DNA of 64,000 bases from Devosia ginsengisoli (lineage in GTDB: Bacteria; Pseudomonadota; Alphaproteobacteria; Rhizobiales; Devosiaceae), in assembly GCF_024707105.1 (NCBI RefSeq), contig NZ_JANQAJ010000006.1, forward strand, positions 682,001 to 746,000, given 5' to 3'. The notes under the pieces are model-generated. The model saw only the letters and a list, made by a program, of their open reading frames with translations, made no database searches and had not been told where the DNA came from. Positions within the stretch are counted from its first letter, which is position 1; every line of letters starts with the position of its first letter. Made by a program: the position numbers and the translations under genes. Of the stretch, positions 47,739-55,075 are shown one piece after another.

Positions 47739-48092
47739 ATGCCCAAGTCATCCCTGCCCAGAATTCTGCGCCAACAGCCGACACAGGCAGAAATCCGCTT
47801 CTGGCGCCTGATCTATTCCTTGAGGCAGCAGGGTTGGCACTTCCGCAAGCAGGCACCGATCGGACGCTATGTCGTTGACTTCGCCTGTCACAGCGCCAGG
47901 CTGGTGGTCGAGATTGATGGCGATAGTCACTATACGGACCGCGGCATCGCCCATGATGCGGTCCGGACGGCCTTCCTTGTCGGTGAAGGTTACCGCGTGC
48001 TGCGCTTTACCAACCTCGATGTGATGGACAATGAAGAGGCGGTATACGATGCCGTTGCGGCGGCGCTGGGTGCAAGCGGACCCACCGCCTAG
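47739..48092 (+). CDS. DUF559 endonuclease-like protein
   Basis: A 117-residue single-domain protein. The family pattern is present: SSLPRILRQQPTQAEIRFWR then GWHFRKQAPIGRYVVDFACH, ARLVVEIDGDSHY, and GYRVLRFTNLDVMDNEEAV. The D-E-x-D/D-G arrangement (VVDFAC, VVEIDGD) resembles the Vsr/PD-(D/E)xK nuclease core. The start is ATG 47739 with GGAGG somewhat far upstream; GTG 47727 is possible. The gene is boxed between inverted G/C-rich repeats, unlike its neighbours. Confidence 0.85.
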   Translation: MPKSSLPRILRQQPTQAEIRFWRLIYSLRQQGWHFRKQAPIGRYVVDFACHSARLVVEIDGDSHYTDRGIAHDAVRTAFLVGEGYRVLRFTNLDVMDNEEAVYDAVAAALGASGPTA

Positions 48093-48099
48093 ACACCGT

Positions 48100-48162
48100 C
48101 ATCGTGGCTCTCGTCACCCCCTCCCATCCTCCCCCCTTGATGGGGGAGGCAGGAGGGGGTGA
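48100..48162. repeat. G/C-rich repeat, family C, copy 3, right of DUF559 gene
   Basis: This is the inverted counterpart of copy 2a. It starts CATCGTGGCTCTCGTCACCC and continues with CCTCCCCCCTTGATGGGGGAGG-type hairpin sequence, then AGGAGGGGGTGAG. Its first 27 bases are the exact reverse complement of 47617-47643. Confidence 0.85.
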
Positions 48163-48340
48163 GGCGCTCGACATCCTCGACTTATCCATCTTATCTCCGC
48201 CCCCAAAACCTTCCATCACCCCGCGCGGCGGCCTGCAGGCGAACAGTGGCGGTGGGGGCCGGGCGTGGCTCGCCGCCGCGCAGGTTCGAGCCCGGGCGGA
48301 AGCGTGTGCGCGACCCCCCGTACAGTTCCAAAAACCGGCG

Positions 48341-48397
48341 CCCCGAGACGGCTTCCGTCTCACTCTTAATTACTTAGAGGCGTCAGCCGTCTCGGGG
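48341..48397. promoter_or_regulatory. Structured element with two mutually exclusive hairpins
   Basis: In the 455-base gene-free stretch 48093-48547, CCCCGAGACGGCT (48341-48353) pairs exactly with AGCCGTCTCGGGG (48385-48397). The same left arm can pair locally as GAGACGG-CTT-CCGTCTC (48345-48361). The two structures exclude each other, as in attenuators. No T-run follows. It lies 151 bases before the RibD/DHFR-like gene. The remainder of the stretch shows a repeat at 48100-48162 and no coding sequence. Confidence 0.45.
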
Positions 48398-48547
48398 TCC
48401 GCTCACCTGTAGAACCGGAGGCTGGAGAGCCGTCCGGCCGTCACCGTTGCAAAAAACTTCGCGGAAAAATGTCGAACTCCGCTCCCCCCGCTCGTCGCCC
48501 TGTCAGATGGCGGCCGGGAGGGTCGCCGGACACACGGGAGAATACCA

Positions 48548-49102
48548 ATGCGTAAAGTGACTGCAGGCCTGTTCTACTCCATCGATGGCGTGGCCGAGGC
48601 CCCGGACCAGTTCCAGTTCGACAGCTTTGACGATGAGTTGGGCGCGCTGCTCGGCAGCGTCATGGTCGATGTCGATACGGTACTGCTGGGCCGCAAGGGC
48701 TATCAGGAATGGGCGGGCTATTGGCCCAATGCCGGCGAGGACATGGATTTCGCCGCCTATATCAACAATGTTCCCAAATTCGTCGCCTCGCGCACGCTGA
48801 AGCAGGGTGACCTGACCTGGCAGAATTCCACCCTGATCGAAGGCGATGTCGAAGCCTTCGTGCGCGATCTCAAGCAGCAGGCGGGCGGCACGATCGCCGC
48901 CATGGGCGGCCTGTCGCTGGTCAGCCAGCTCACGCTGGCCGGGCTGCTGGACGAATTGACCCTCATCGTCCACCCGGTCATTGCCGGCAAGGGCAAGCGC
49001 CTGTTCGAAGACGGCACCCCCACCACGCGACTGGAGCTTATCAACAGCCAGATCACCAGCAAGGGCAACGCCCTGCTGACCTATGGCAAGCGGGCGGACT
49101 GA
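48548..49102 (+). CDS. RibD C-terminal/dihydrofolate reductase-like protein
   Basis: A 184-residue single-domain protein of the RibD_C/DHFR superfamily: MRKVTAGLFYSIDGVAEAPD, TVLLGRKGYQEW, TIAAMGGLSLVSQLTLAGLL with the NADPH-binding glycine pair, and DELTLIVHPVIAGKGKRLF. It is probably an NADPH-dependent reductase; true folate or riboflavin substrates are not shown. An upstream GGGAGAATACC serves as ribosome site. It converges with the MarR gene. Confidence 0.85.
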   Translation: MRKVTAGLFYSIDGVAEAPDQFQFDSFDDELGALLGSVMVDVDTVLLGRKGYQEWAGYWPNAGEDMDFAAYINNVPKFVASRTLKQGDLTWQNSTLIEGDVEAFVRDLKQQAGGTIAAMGGLSLVSQLTLAGLLDELTLIVHPVIAGKGKRLFEDGTPTTRLELINSQITSKGNALLTYGKRAD

Positions 49103-49103
49103 C

Positions 49104-49262
49104 GCCCTTCCCCTCTCCCCTTGCGGGAGAGGGACGACATTTCTGCGTTCAGCAGAAATGTCAGGGTGAGGGGTTCTGCGCTCGCCTATGCTTTGATGCT
49201 GGTGGACAGCGCAGACCCCTCATCCGCCCTTCGGGCACCTTCTCCCGCAAGGGGAGAAGGGA
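49104..49262. repeat. G/C-rich palindromic repeat, family C, copy 4
   Basis: Left arm CCCTTCCCCTCTCCCCTTGC with GGGAGAGGGACGAC, inner hairpin TTTCTGC-GTTCA-GCAGAAA, right arm TTCTCCCGCAAGGGGAGAAG. It lies between the convergent RibD/DHFR-like and MarR genes and may end both messages. It is a variant of the family seen near 43060 and 47600. Confidence 0.75.
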
Positions 49263-49284
49263 GATGGTGCGCGGCGTGGGCAAG

Positions 49285-49734
49285 TTACGACCCCAAATCC
49301 GCATCCTGCGCTTCCAGCACGGCGATGACGCGGCCGAGCAGGCTCAAAAATTGCCTGCGCTCTCCGACATCGAGCTGTTCCAGCGCCAGCGCGTTGATGG
49401 CGGTCACCACGCGCTCCACCGTCTCCACCTTGCCCAGCGCCAGCGGCGTCAGCGCGACCAGGGCGCTGCGTTTATCCCCGGGGTCCTGCCGCCGGTGTAT
49501 CATGCCGTCGCGTTCCATGCGCTTGAGCGTGGCGGCCATGGTGGGCTGCTCCACCGCGGCGCGGCGGGTCAGTTCCTTCTGCGTCAGCGTGCCGCCATCG
49601 GCCAGGGCGAACAGCACCGGCATATAGGCCGGGGCGATGCCTGTTGGGGCGAGCTGCCGCTCCAGTTCGCGGCTGAACAGGCGCGCGGCCCAGTTGGCCA
49701 TGTAGCCGGCGGAGGTTTCGCGGGTCAGGACCAT
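49285..49734 (-). CDS. MarR-family transcriptional regulator
   Basis: A 149-residue MarR protein. The winged helix is GTLTQKELTRRAAVEQPTMA-ATLKRMERDGMIHRRQDPGDKRSALV (about residues 48-92). The ends form the dimer interface. No conserved OhrR-type peroxide-sensing cysteine is visible. It is divergent from a cytochrome b561 gene; a pair of near-identical sites lies between their starts. Confidence 0.93.
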   Translation of the reverse strand: MVLTRETSAGYMANWAARLFSRELERQLAPTGIAPAYMPVLFALADGGTLTQKELTRRAAVEQPTMAATLKRMERDGMIHRRQDPGDKRSALVALTPLALGKVETVERVVTAINALALEQLDVGERRQFLSLLGRVIAVLEAQDADLGS

Positions 49735-49736
49735 TT

Positions 49737-49772
49737 ACATAGCTTGCTATCTAAATACATAGTGTGCTATCT
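49737..49772. promoter_or_regulatory. Twin MarR operators
   Basis: ACATAGCTTGCTATCT (49737-49752) and ACATAGTGTGCTATCT (49757-49772) are direct repeats 20 bases apart. The first contains the perfect palindrome ATAGC-TT-GCTAT. The first copy lies 3 bases upstream of the marR start codon and the second 37 bases before cytochrome b561, so the site could repress both. Confidence 0.75.
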
Positions 49773-49808
49773 ATAACCCCTCAACCAATGCCCCGCAAGG
49801 AGCCCGTC

Positions 49809-50345
49809 ATGTCGCTCACCAGCAGTCCAACGCGCTATGGCAGCGTCGCCATCGCCATCCACTGGATCACGGCCATTGCCGTTCTCGGCATGCTGGCCAG
49901 CGGCCTCACCGCCGCCAATACGAGTGACGAGGCGGCCAAGCTCACCCTGCTGCGCGGCCATGCCGTCACCGGTGTGCTGATCGGGGTGCTGACCCTGTTG
50001 CGCATCGTGTGGTTTCTGGCCTTCGACCGGCGCCCTGCCGCTGCCGCCGGCCTGTCGCGCGGGCAGGTGCTGGCGTCCCGCTTCGTTCATTACGGGCTTT
50101 ACGCCGTCATCCTCGTCATGGTCTCGAGCGGCATTGCCACGCTCATCCTCAGCGGCGGCGGCGCACAATTGGCCGGCGCGGCGCCGCTGCCCTTGCCCGA
50201 TTTCACCCTGGCGCCGCCCTTCACGGTGCATGGGCTGCTGGCGCGGGCGCTGATCGTGCTGCTCATCGGCCATGTCGGAGCGGCTTTGTGGCACCAGTTC
50301 GTCAGGCGCGATCGTCTGCTGGCGCGGATGGGGCTGGGCTCATAG
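49809..50345 (+). CDS. Cytochrome b561 family protein
   Basis: A 178-residue four-span b-type cytochrome: IAIHWITAIAVLGMLASGLT, LRGHAVTGVLIGVLTLLRIV, SRFVHYGLYAVILVMVSSGI and VHGLLARALIVLLIGHVGAA with HQF next. The histidines in the spans are candidate heme ligands. Such proteins shuttle electrons between quinol and periplasmic acceptors. A clear AAGGAGCCCGTC precedes the ATG. Its 3' end overlaps the convergent phosphotransferase gene by 44 bases. Confidence 0.9.
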   Translation: MSLTSSPTRYGSVAIAIHWITAIAVLGMLASGLTAANTSDEAAKLTLLRGHAVTGVLIGVLTLLRIVWFLAFDRRPAAAAGLSRGQVLASRFVHYGLYAVILVMVSSGIATLILSGGGAQLAGAAPLPLPDFTLAPPFTVHGLLARALIVLLIGHVGAALWHQFVRRDRLLARMGLGS

Positions 50346-50943
50346 CGGCGAGCTTTTCGAAGGCCCGCTGCTGCGGTGGCTTGGCCAAAGCCGCGGCGAT
50401 GGCGTCGATGCAGCCATCCGGGGTCATCGTGCCGGTATCGACCACGAGGTCGTAAATGCCCGGCACATGTACCGCTTCCTGCCAGCGGCGCACCGGCTCG
50501 GGCACGCCCTCGCCCGCCGCATAGAAGCCGCCCTGCGGATCGGCATTGCGGCGGCGCATGATGGTTTCGATGGGACAGAGCACCCCCACGAACAGCACAT
50601 CGAGCCCCGCCATGCGCTGGGCGCAACGCGGCAGGATGCCGAGCGGGGTCGAATAGAAGTCATGATGGCCGAGGTCGGCAACCACGTCAAAACCCTGCCT
50701 GGCATGAGCGGCAATAGCGTCATACAGCGCCAGGTAGAGCCGCATCACATCGGGCTCCAGTTCGGGCATTTCCCCGCCCGGCCGCAAACCTATCCCCGGC
50801 TTCAGCGCTTCGGGTAGACTCGCATTCTGGGCATCGACGCCCAGATTGATCCAGTGGCCGGGCAATCGCGCCTGCATGGCCTTGGCAATGGAGGATTTGC
50901 CGGAGCGGGGAGCGCCGTTGAGGATGACGATACGACCGGTCAT
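50302..50943 (-). CDS. Chloramphenicol phosphotransferase-like kinase
   Basis: A 213-residue P-loop kinase with RIVILNGAPRSGKSSIAKAM (Walker A) and GFDVVADLGHHDFY, then GVLCPIETIMRRRNAD and VHVPGIYDLVVDTG. The layout is that of the CPT family (Streptomyces chloramphenicol 3'-phosphotransferase); the substrate of proteobacterial members is unknown, so resistance should not be assumed. Its start overlaps the stop of the upstream serine hydrolase as ATGA, so it is the second gene of that pair. Confidence 0.8.
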   Translation of the reverse strand: MTGRIVILNGAPRSGKSSIAKAMQARLPGHWINLGVDAQNASLPEALKPGIGLRPGGEMPELEPDVMRLYLALYDAIAAHARQGFDVVADLGHHDFYSTPLGILPRCAQRMAGLDVLFVGVLCPIETIMRRRNADPQGGFYAAGEGVPEPVRRWQEAVHVPGIYDLVVDTGTMTPDGCIDAIAAALAKPPQQRAFEKLAAMSPAPSAPADDRA

Positions 50944-52325
50944 GGCACGCGGATCGCTGTCATATTCTGTCCGTTCTGGTGCAGCATCAGGCTTGGCGCG
51001 GCGCCCTCCACCGGATCGGCAAAGGTGATCTGGGCATCGACGACACGGAAGAAGAAGCGCCGTTCGCTTTCCGGGAAGATTTCAAAACGCTCCTGCCCGG
51101 TCAACTGGGCAAAGAGCCGGTCATCTTCGGTGGTGATGGCGATGGTAACGCCGGGCGCCAGCAGATACTGGCCGGCATAATCGGGCAGGATGGAAAGATC
51201 GATTTCGGCGACTTCCCGCGGCTTTGGCTGGGGCCGCAACGGCAAAGTGGAATCCAGCAGATGCAGGCCGATATCCTCGATGCCGGCTTCGGTGACCATG
51301 CTGGACAGCACTACGACGCCATTGCCGGTCTTGCGGTCATAGCCGGCAAAGCTGCGATAGCCGCCGGTAATGCCATTGTGCCAGGCGATGTCGCGCCCGC
51401 CTTCGGTGAGGTTGAACCAGCCCAGGCCGATGACTTCACCCGCCCCGCCGGTGGGTCTCGTGCGGTCCAGCATGATGGCGAAGGCCGGTGTGAGCGGGCT
51501 TTCCACGGCGCCGCTGGCGGCGGCGATGAATTTGGCGAGGTCGGTGGTATTGGTGACCAGCGCGCCCACAGGGGCAAAGGCCTCCATGTCCCAGTTGGGC
51601 ACTGGCTCGCCCGCCGCGTCGTGGCCCTGCGCCATGCCGGCAATGGTGCCGGGCGCGGTGGCAAGGCTGGTTTCGGTCATGCCGAGGGGATCGAAAATCT
51701 GTTCCTGCAGCAATTCGGCATAGGGCTTGCCGCTCACATGTTCGATGGCCTGGGCCAAGAGGGCGATGCCGACATTGGAATATTCGAATTGGGTGCCGAT
51801 AGCGCGCGGCAGCTCATAGCTGGCAATCCAGGCCATGAGCTCGTCGGCGCCATAGCCCGAATAGGGATTGGCGGCGCCCTTGGCGATCAGGGCCTCCGGC
51901 AGGCCGGAAAAGCCGGCACTGTGGGTGGCGAGATCGAAGGCGGTGATGACCTTGCCATCGCGCTCGGGCAGCACGGTGCCCTCGGGCAGATAGTCGGTCA
52001 GCGGTGCGTCGAGATCGATCTGCCCATCGACCACCAGTTGTGCCAGCAGCAGGTTGGTCATGAGCTTGGTGATCGAGCCGGCCTCGAACAAGGTGTGCTC
52101 ATCGACCGGCGTCGGATCGTCCTTCGACAGCGTGCCATGCGAGATGAAGCGCGACACGCCACCTTCGATCACCGCCACCGCGATTGCCACATTGGCTTGG
52201 TCGCGGGTGATGCGGTCGGCCAGGATCTGCTCGATCGCGGCGTCAGGCGGCATGGTGGCCTCCTGCGCCATGAGGGGCGTGGCGAGCAGGGCCACGGTGG
52301 CGAGGGCGGCAAAGGCGCGTTGCAT
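50940..52325 (-). CDS. Secreted serine hydrolase of the beta-lactamase/class C type
   Basis: A 461-residue protein with a signal peptide (FAALATVALLATPLMA). The serine beta-lactamase/penicillin-binding fold is marked by the S-x-x-K motif EAGSITKL, the Y-x-N motif QFEYSNVG and the H-x-G motif AWHNGITGGY. A C-terminal domain from about residue 355 (DYAGQYLLAPGVTIAITTED) is typical of peptidases/esterases rather than AmpC enzymes, so antibiotic hydrolysis is not implied. The start at 52325 follows CCGGAGGC. Confidence 0.88.
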   Translation of the reverse strand: MQRAFAALATVALLATPLMAQEATMPPDAAIEQILADRITRDQANVAIAVAVIEGGVSRFISHGTLSKDDPTPVDEHTLFEAGSITKLMTNLLLAQLVVDGQIDLDAPLTDYLPEGTVLPERDGKVITAFDLATHSAGFSGLPEALIAKGAANPYSGYGADELMAWIASYELPRAIGTQFEYSNVGIALLAQAIEHVSGKPYAELLQEQIFDPLGMTETSLATAPGTIAGMAQGHDAAGEPVPNWDMEAFAPVGALVTNTTDLAKFIAAASGAVESPLTPAFAIMLDRTRPTGGAGEVIGLGWFNLTEGGRDIAWHNGITGGYRSFAGYDRKTGNGVVVLSSMVTEAGIEDIGLHLLDSTLPLRPQPKPREVAEIDLSILPDYAGQYLLAPGVTIAITTEDDRLFAQLTGQERFEIFPESERRFFFRVVDAQITFADPVEGAAPSLMLHQNGQNMTAIRVP

Positions 52326-52394
52326 CGGAGCCTCCGGATTGTGCATGGACCGCGTACCGGCATGCACAATCCATGCGGCAGGGATGAGGCCGGC

Positions 52395-52928
52395 TTACTT
52401 GGCGGTCTTGGCCAGTTCGATGGAATCGAGGATCACCTTCTTGGCGTCCTCATAGCCGCCGACATGGCTGATCTTGGCCCATTTGCCGGGCTCGAGATCC
52501 TTGTAGTGGGTGAAGAAGTGCTTCACGCGCTCCACCTGGATGGCCTGCATGTCGGCGATATCCTTGATCTCGTCATACATGCGGGTCAGCTTCGGCACCG
52601 GCAGAGCGAGGATCTTTTCGTCCTGGCCGCCGTCGTCTTCCATGAACAGCACGCCGATCGGGCGGCAGCGGACGACTGCCCCCGGAACGAGGGGCCGCGA
52701 ATTCATCATGATGACATCGAGCGGGTCGCCATCGCCGCACAGAGTGTGGGGCACGAAGCCGTAATTGCCCGGATAGCGCATCGGCGTATAGAGGAAGCGG
52801 TCGACGAACAGCGCGCCACTGGCCTTGTCGATTTCGTACTTGATCGGCTCGCCGCCCATGGGCACTTCGATGATGACATTGAGGTCGTCGGGCGGATTCT
52901 TGCCGGTCGGGATGGCGTCGATATTCAT
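52395..52928 (-). CDS. ppa: Inorganic pyrophosphatase, soluble family I
   Basis: A 177-residue family I pyrophosphatase. Metal and substrate residues are visible in [42 protein letters not shown] and [11 protein letters not shown]. It removes pyrophosphate from biosynthesis. With hppA 5 kb away the genome has both soluble and energy-conserving enzymes. The start [15 protein letters not shown] fits the alphaproteobacterial form. Confidence 0.96.
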   Translation of the reverse strand: MNIDAIPTGKNPPDDLNVIIEVPMGGEPIKYEIDKASGALFVDRFLYTPMRYPGNYGFVPHTLCGDGDPLDVIMMNSRPLVPGAVVRCRPIGVLFMEDDGGQDEKILALPVPKLTRMYDEIKDIADMQAIQVERVKHFFTHYKDLEPGKWAKISHVGGYEDAKKVILDSIELAKTAK

Positions 52929-53049
52929 GATTCAGGTCTCATTCATCGGGGGAGGCGACAAAGTCGCGGACTTGTGCCCACAACAGGCCGCAAAGGCAAG
53001 CCAGTTTGGCGCAACCCTGCCTGTCCCTTCTTGCCCAGCGAGGAACGTG

Positions 53050-53595
53050 ATGAAACAGATCCTGGCCGCCATGCTTGCAACTGCCGCCCTCGCCACGCCC
53101 GCACAGGCGGCGTTCAACAGCGCTTATACCGATCTCGACCTGGACGAATGCCTGGTGCTCGATGCCGATGATTTCGGGGCCAGTTGGGCCTGCCCCGGCT
53201 ACAAGGGCTATCCGCTGATGGTCAGCGAAGGCGACCTGCGCTTTTCGCTGGCCTATGGCTTCAATATCGATCCGTCCGATCGCTGGCAGACGCTGCCGCC
53301 GTTCAACCGCCTGGGCGAAAGGCTCGAATGGCGGCTCAGCAACGATCTCGGCCGCTGGATGCCGATCGCTACGATCGTGCGTTATCACACCGCCGATCCG
53401 GAAACCGGCGAGGACAAGGGGCAGGTGCTGGTGGTGACGCAGCTGGTCGAGGGCAATATCTGCCACATCGCCTATATCGACGCCGTGGCTAATGAGAATG
53501 CCAACGAATTGGCGCGCGAGGCGGCCGATACATCGGGTGATTTCGATTGCGTCAATGACGAGGTGGAGATCATCGGCACGTTCGAGGCCTATTAG
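53050..53595 (+). CDS. Secreted protein of unknown function
   Basis: A 181-residue protein with a signal peptide (ILAAMLATAALATPAQA). The mature part has four cysteines in two pairs (DECLVL/SWACPGY and GNICHIAY/FDCVNDE), suggesting disulfides, and a mixed alpha/beta pattern. The family is not recognised. An AGGAACG site precedes the ATG; the longer in-frame reading to 52825 is antisense to ppa. It shares its last bases with the opposite-strand TerB-like gene. Confidence 0.7.
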   Translation: MKQILAAMLATAALATPAQAAFNSAYTDLDLDECLVLDADDFGASWACPGYKGYPLMVSEGDLRFSLAYGFNIDPSDRWQTLPPFNRLGERLEWRLSNDLGRWMPIATIVRYHTADPETGEDKGQVLVVTQLVEGNICHIAYIDAVANENANELAREAADTSGDFDCVNDEVEIIGTFEAY

Positions 53596-54032
53596 GCCTT
53601 TTCGGCCTTGCCGACCTGATTGCGCAATATGGTGCGGTCGCGGCTGGAGACGCCGATCAGTTCGGCAATGCGCCAGACCATATTGTCTTCCAGCTCGTGG
53701 TTCTGCTTGTCGGAAAACACCACCATCCACATCATGCGCACGATTTCGATGCGGTCTTCCATGTCGAGCTGGGTCAGGCCCGAAGTGAACTTGTAGAAGT
53801 CCACCGCCTCGGCATCGCGCAGGGCCGCCTCACGGACCAGCTTGTCCACGGCGGTTTCGTCCATGTCATAATGGTCGGCCAGCGCGGTCTTGATGGCATT
53901 GCGCTCCTCGTCCTTCATCTGCCCGTCCACGGCGGCCAGATGCACCAGCAGCACAGCCACGGCCAGTTTGGGGTCGTGGTTGGACAGCATGGCTTCTGGC
54001 TTGTTGAACAGGCGGGTAATGGCCTCGAACAT
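53592..54032 (-). CDS. TerB-like (TerB family) protein
   Basis: A 146-residue helical protein. It contains the TerB signature: KLAVAVLLVHLAAVDGQMKD, EERNAIKTALADHYDMD, then RIEIVRMMWMVVFSDKQNHE and EDNMVWRIAELIGVS. These bind metal at acidic residues in tellurite-resistance and stress proteins, but many family members have other roles. The start at 54032 removes a longer extension that is not family-like. It is divergent from the imuA operon. Confidence 0.8.
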   Translation of the reverse strand: MFEAITRLFNKPEAMLSNHDPKLAVAVLLVHLAAVDGQMKDEERNAIKTALADHYDMDETAVDKLVREAALRDAEAVDFYKFTSGLTQLDMEDRIEIVRMMWMVVFSDKQNHELEDNMVWRIAELIGVSSRDRTILRNQVGKAEKA

Positions 54033-54236
54033 GGCGCAAGCCTCCTTCGGGGAGCGGCAGGAGTGGCGAAAGGGTTTGCACGCCGGGAGGCAGGCAGGCG
54101 GCAGAATTAGCAGTCCGGCCTTGTGGCGTGAATGGGCGAGGCGCCAGGTCACGCGCTCTTGACCGTGCTTGATGCGGAAGCGCCACACCCGTTCCCGCGA
54201 AAAGGACTCGACTCCGCGGGGATTCGGAGTCTAAAT

Positions 54237-54251
54237 GTTCCTGTTTTGTTC
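54237..54251 (+). promoter_or_regulatory. LexA (SOS) box of the imuA-imuB-dnaE2 operon
   Basis: GTTC-CTGTTTT-GTTC is an exact match to the alphaproteobacterial LexA site GTTC-N7-GTTC. It ends 17 bases before the imuA ATG, so LexA would cover the promoter. A 7-bp hairpin GACTCCG/CGGAGTC lies just upstream at 54210-54231. Confidence 0.88.
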
Positions 54252-54268
54252 ACATAAGGATTGGTGCG

Positions 54269-55075
54269 ATGCCCGCACCCGACCTGCAACAGCGCCTTGC
54301 TGCGCTGCGGGAAACCATTGCCGATATCGAGCGCAAGCCGGCCCTGGCCGAAGCGCGGGTGCTGGTCGAACAGCAGGGCAGCGCCTTCCCGGTGCTGGCC
54401 GGCGGATTGCTGCAGGAAATATTCACCGACGAGCGGCGCAATGCCGGGGCACTGCTCGGCTTCGCCCTGGCGCAGGCCAAAGGCCTGCTGACCGCGCAAA
54501 GGCGGGCCGTCATCTATCTGCAACTGGCCGACGAGGCGCAGAAGCTGGGCCTGCCCTATGGGCCGGGTCTGCTGAGCTTCGGGCTCGATCCCGATGCGCT
54601 GGTGCTGGTGCGGGCAGCCAATATGGGCGAGCTGCTCTGGGCGGTCGAGGAAGCCATTGCCTGTCGGGCGGTGGCAGGTGTGGTGGCCGATATCGGCAGC
54701 CACTCCAAGCTGCTCGATTTCACCGCCAGCCGGCGCCTCAGCCTGCGCGCTGCCGCCACGGGCGGCTCGATCTTCATGCTGCGCTACGGGCAGGGGCGGG
54801 CGGCGAGCGCGGCGCATCTGCGCTGGCGCCTCATGCCCATCCACAGTGCCCGTTCGCGCTACGACGCCAAGGCGCCGGGGCCGCTGCGCTGGCGGGCGGA
54901 ACTGGAAAAGGGCGCCCTCATCAGGAACCAGACCGAATTTGTGCTGGGTTGGACGGAAAATGGATTCACAACACTCCCTGCTCAGCGCCGCCATGCAAAC
55001 CGGCTCGCCGGGCGCGCGGCGCTTCCTCGTACTGTTCCTGCCGCATTGGCCGACGGATTATCTCAAACGGCGTGA
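54269..55075 (+). CDS. imuA: SOS mutagenesis accessory protein ImuA
   Basis: A 268-residue RecA/SulA-related protein. It starts MPAPDLQQRLAALRETIAD with FPVLAGGLLQEIFTDE, and the core PGLLSFGLDPDALVLVRAAN, LWAVEEAIACRAVAGVVADIG and TASRRLSLRAAATGGSIFML. ImuA works with ImuB and DnaE2 in damage-induced mutagenesis. It lacks an obvious full Walker A motif. The LexA box is 17 bases upstream, and imuB starts within its last 116 bases. Confidence 0.9.
   Translation: MPAPDLQQRLAALRETIADIERKPALAEARVLVEQQGSAFPVLAGGLLQEIFTDERRNAGALLGFALAQAKGLLTAQRRAVIYLQLADEAQKLGLPYGPGLLSFGLDPDALVLVRAANMGELLWAVEEAIACRAVAGVVADIGSHSKLLDFTASRRLSLRAAATGGSIFMLRYGQGRAASAAHLRWRLMPIHSARSRYDAKAPGPLRWRAELEKGALIRNQTEFVLGWTENGFTTLPAQRRHANRLAGRAALPRTVPAALADGLSQTA

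Noticed and set aside
48288..48310. tRNA-like T-loop GGTTCGAGCCC
   Set aside because: The stem on either side does not pair and there is no matching acceptor arm, so it is not a tRNA or tmRNA end.
43058..49262. CRISPR array from the repeated G/C-rich blocks
   Set aside because: Copies are unevenly spaced, occur in both orientations and have no constant-length spacers; no cas genes are present.
50302..52325. Antibiotic-resistance island (CPT-like kinase plus beta-lactamase-like protein)
   Set aside because: Both belong to broad families with many housekeeping or unknown members, codon use matches neighbours and no mobile element is near.
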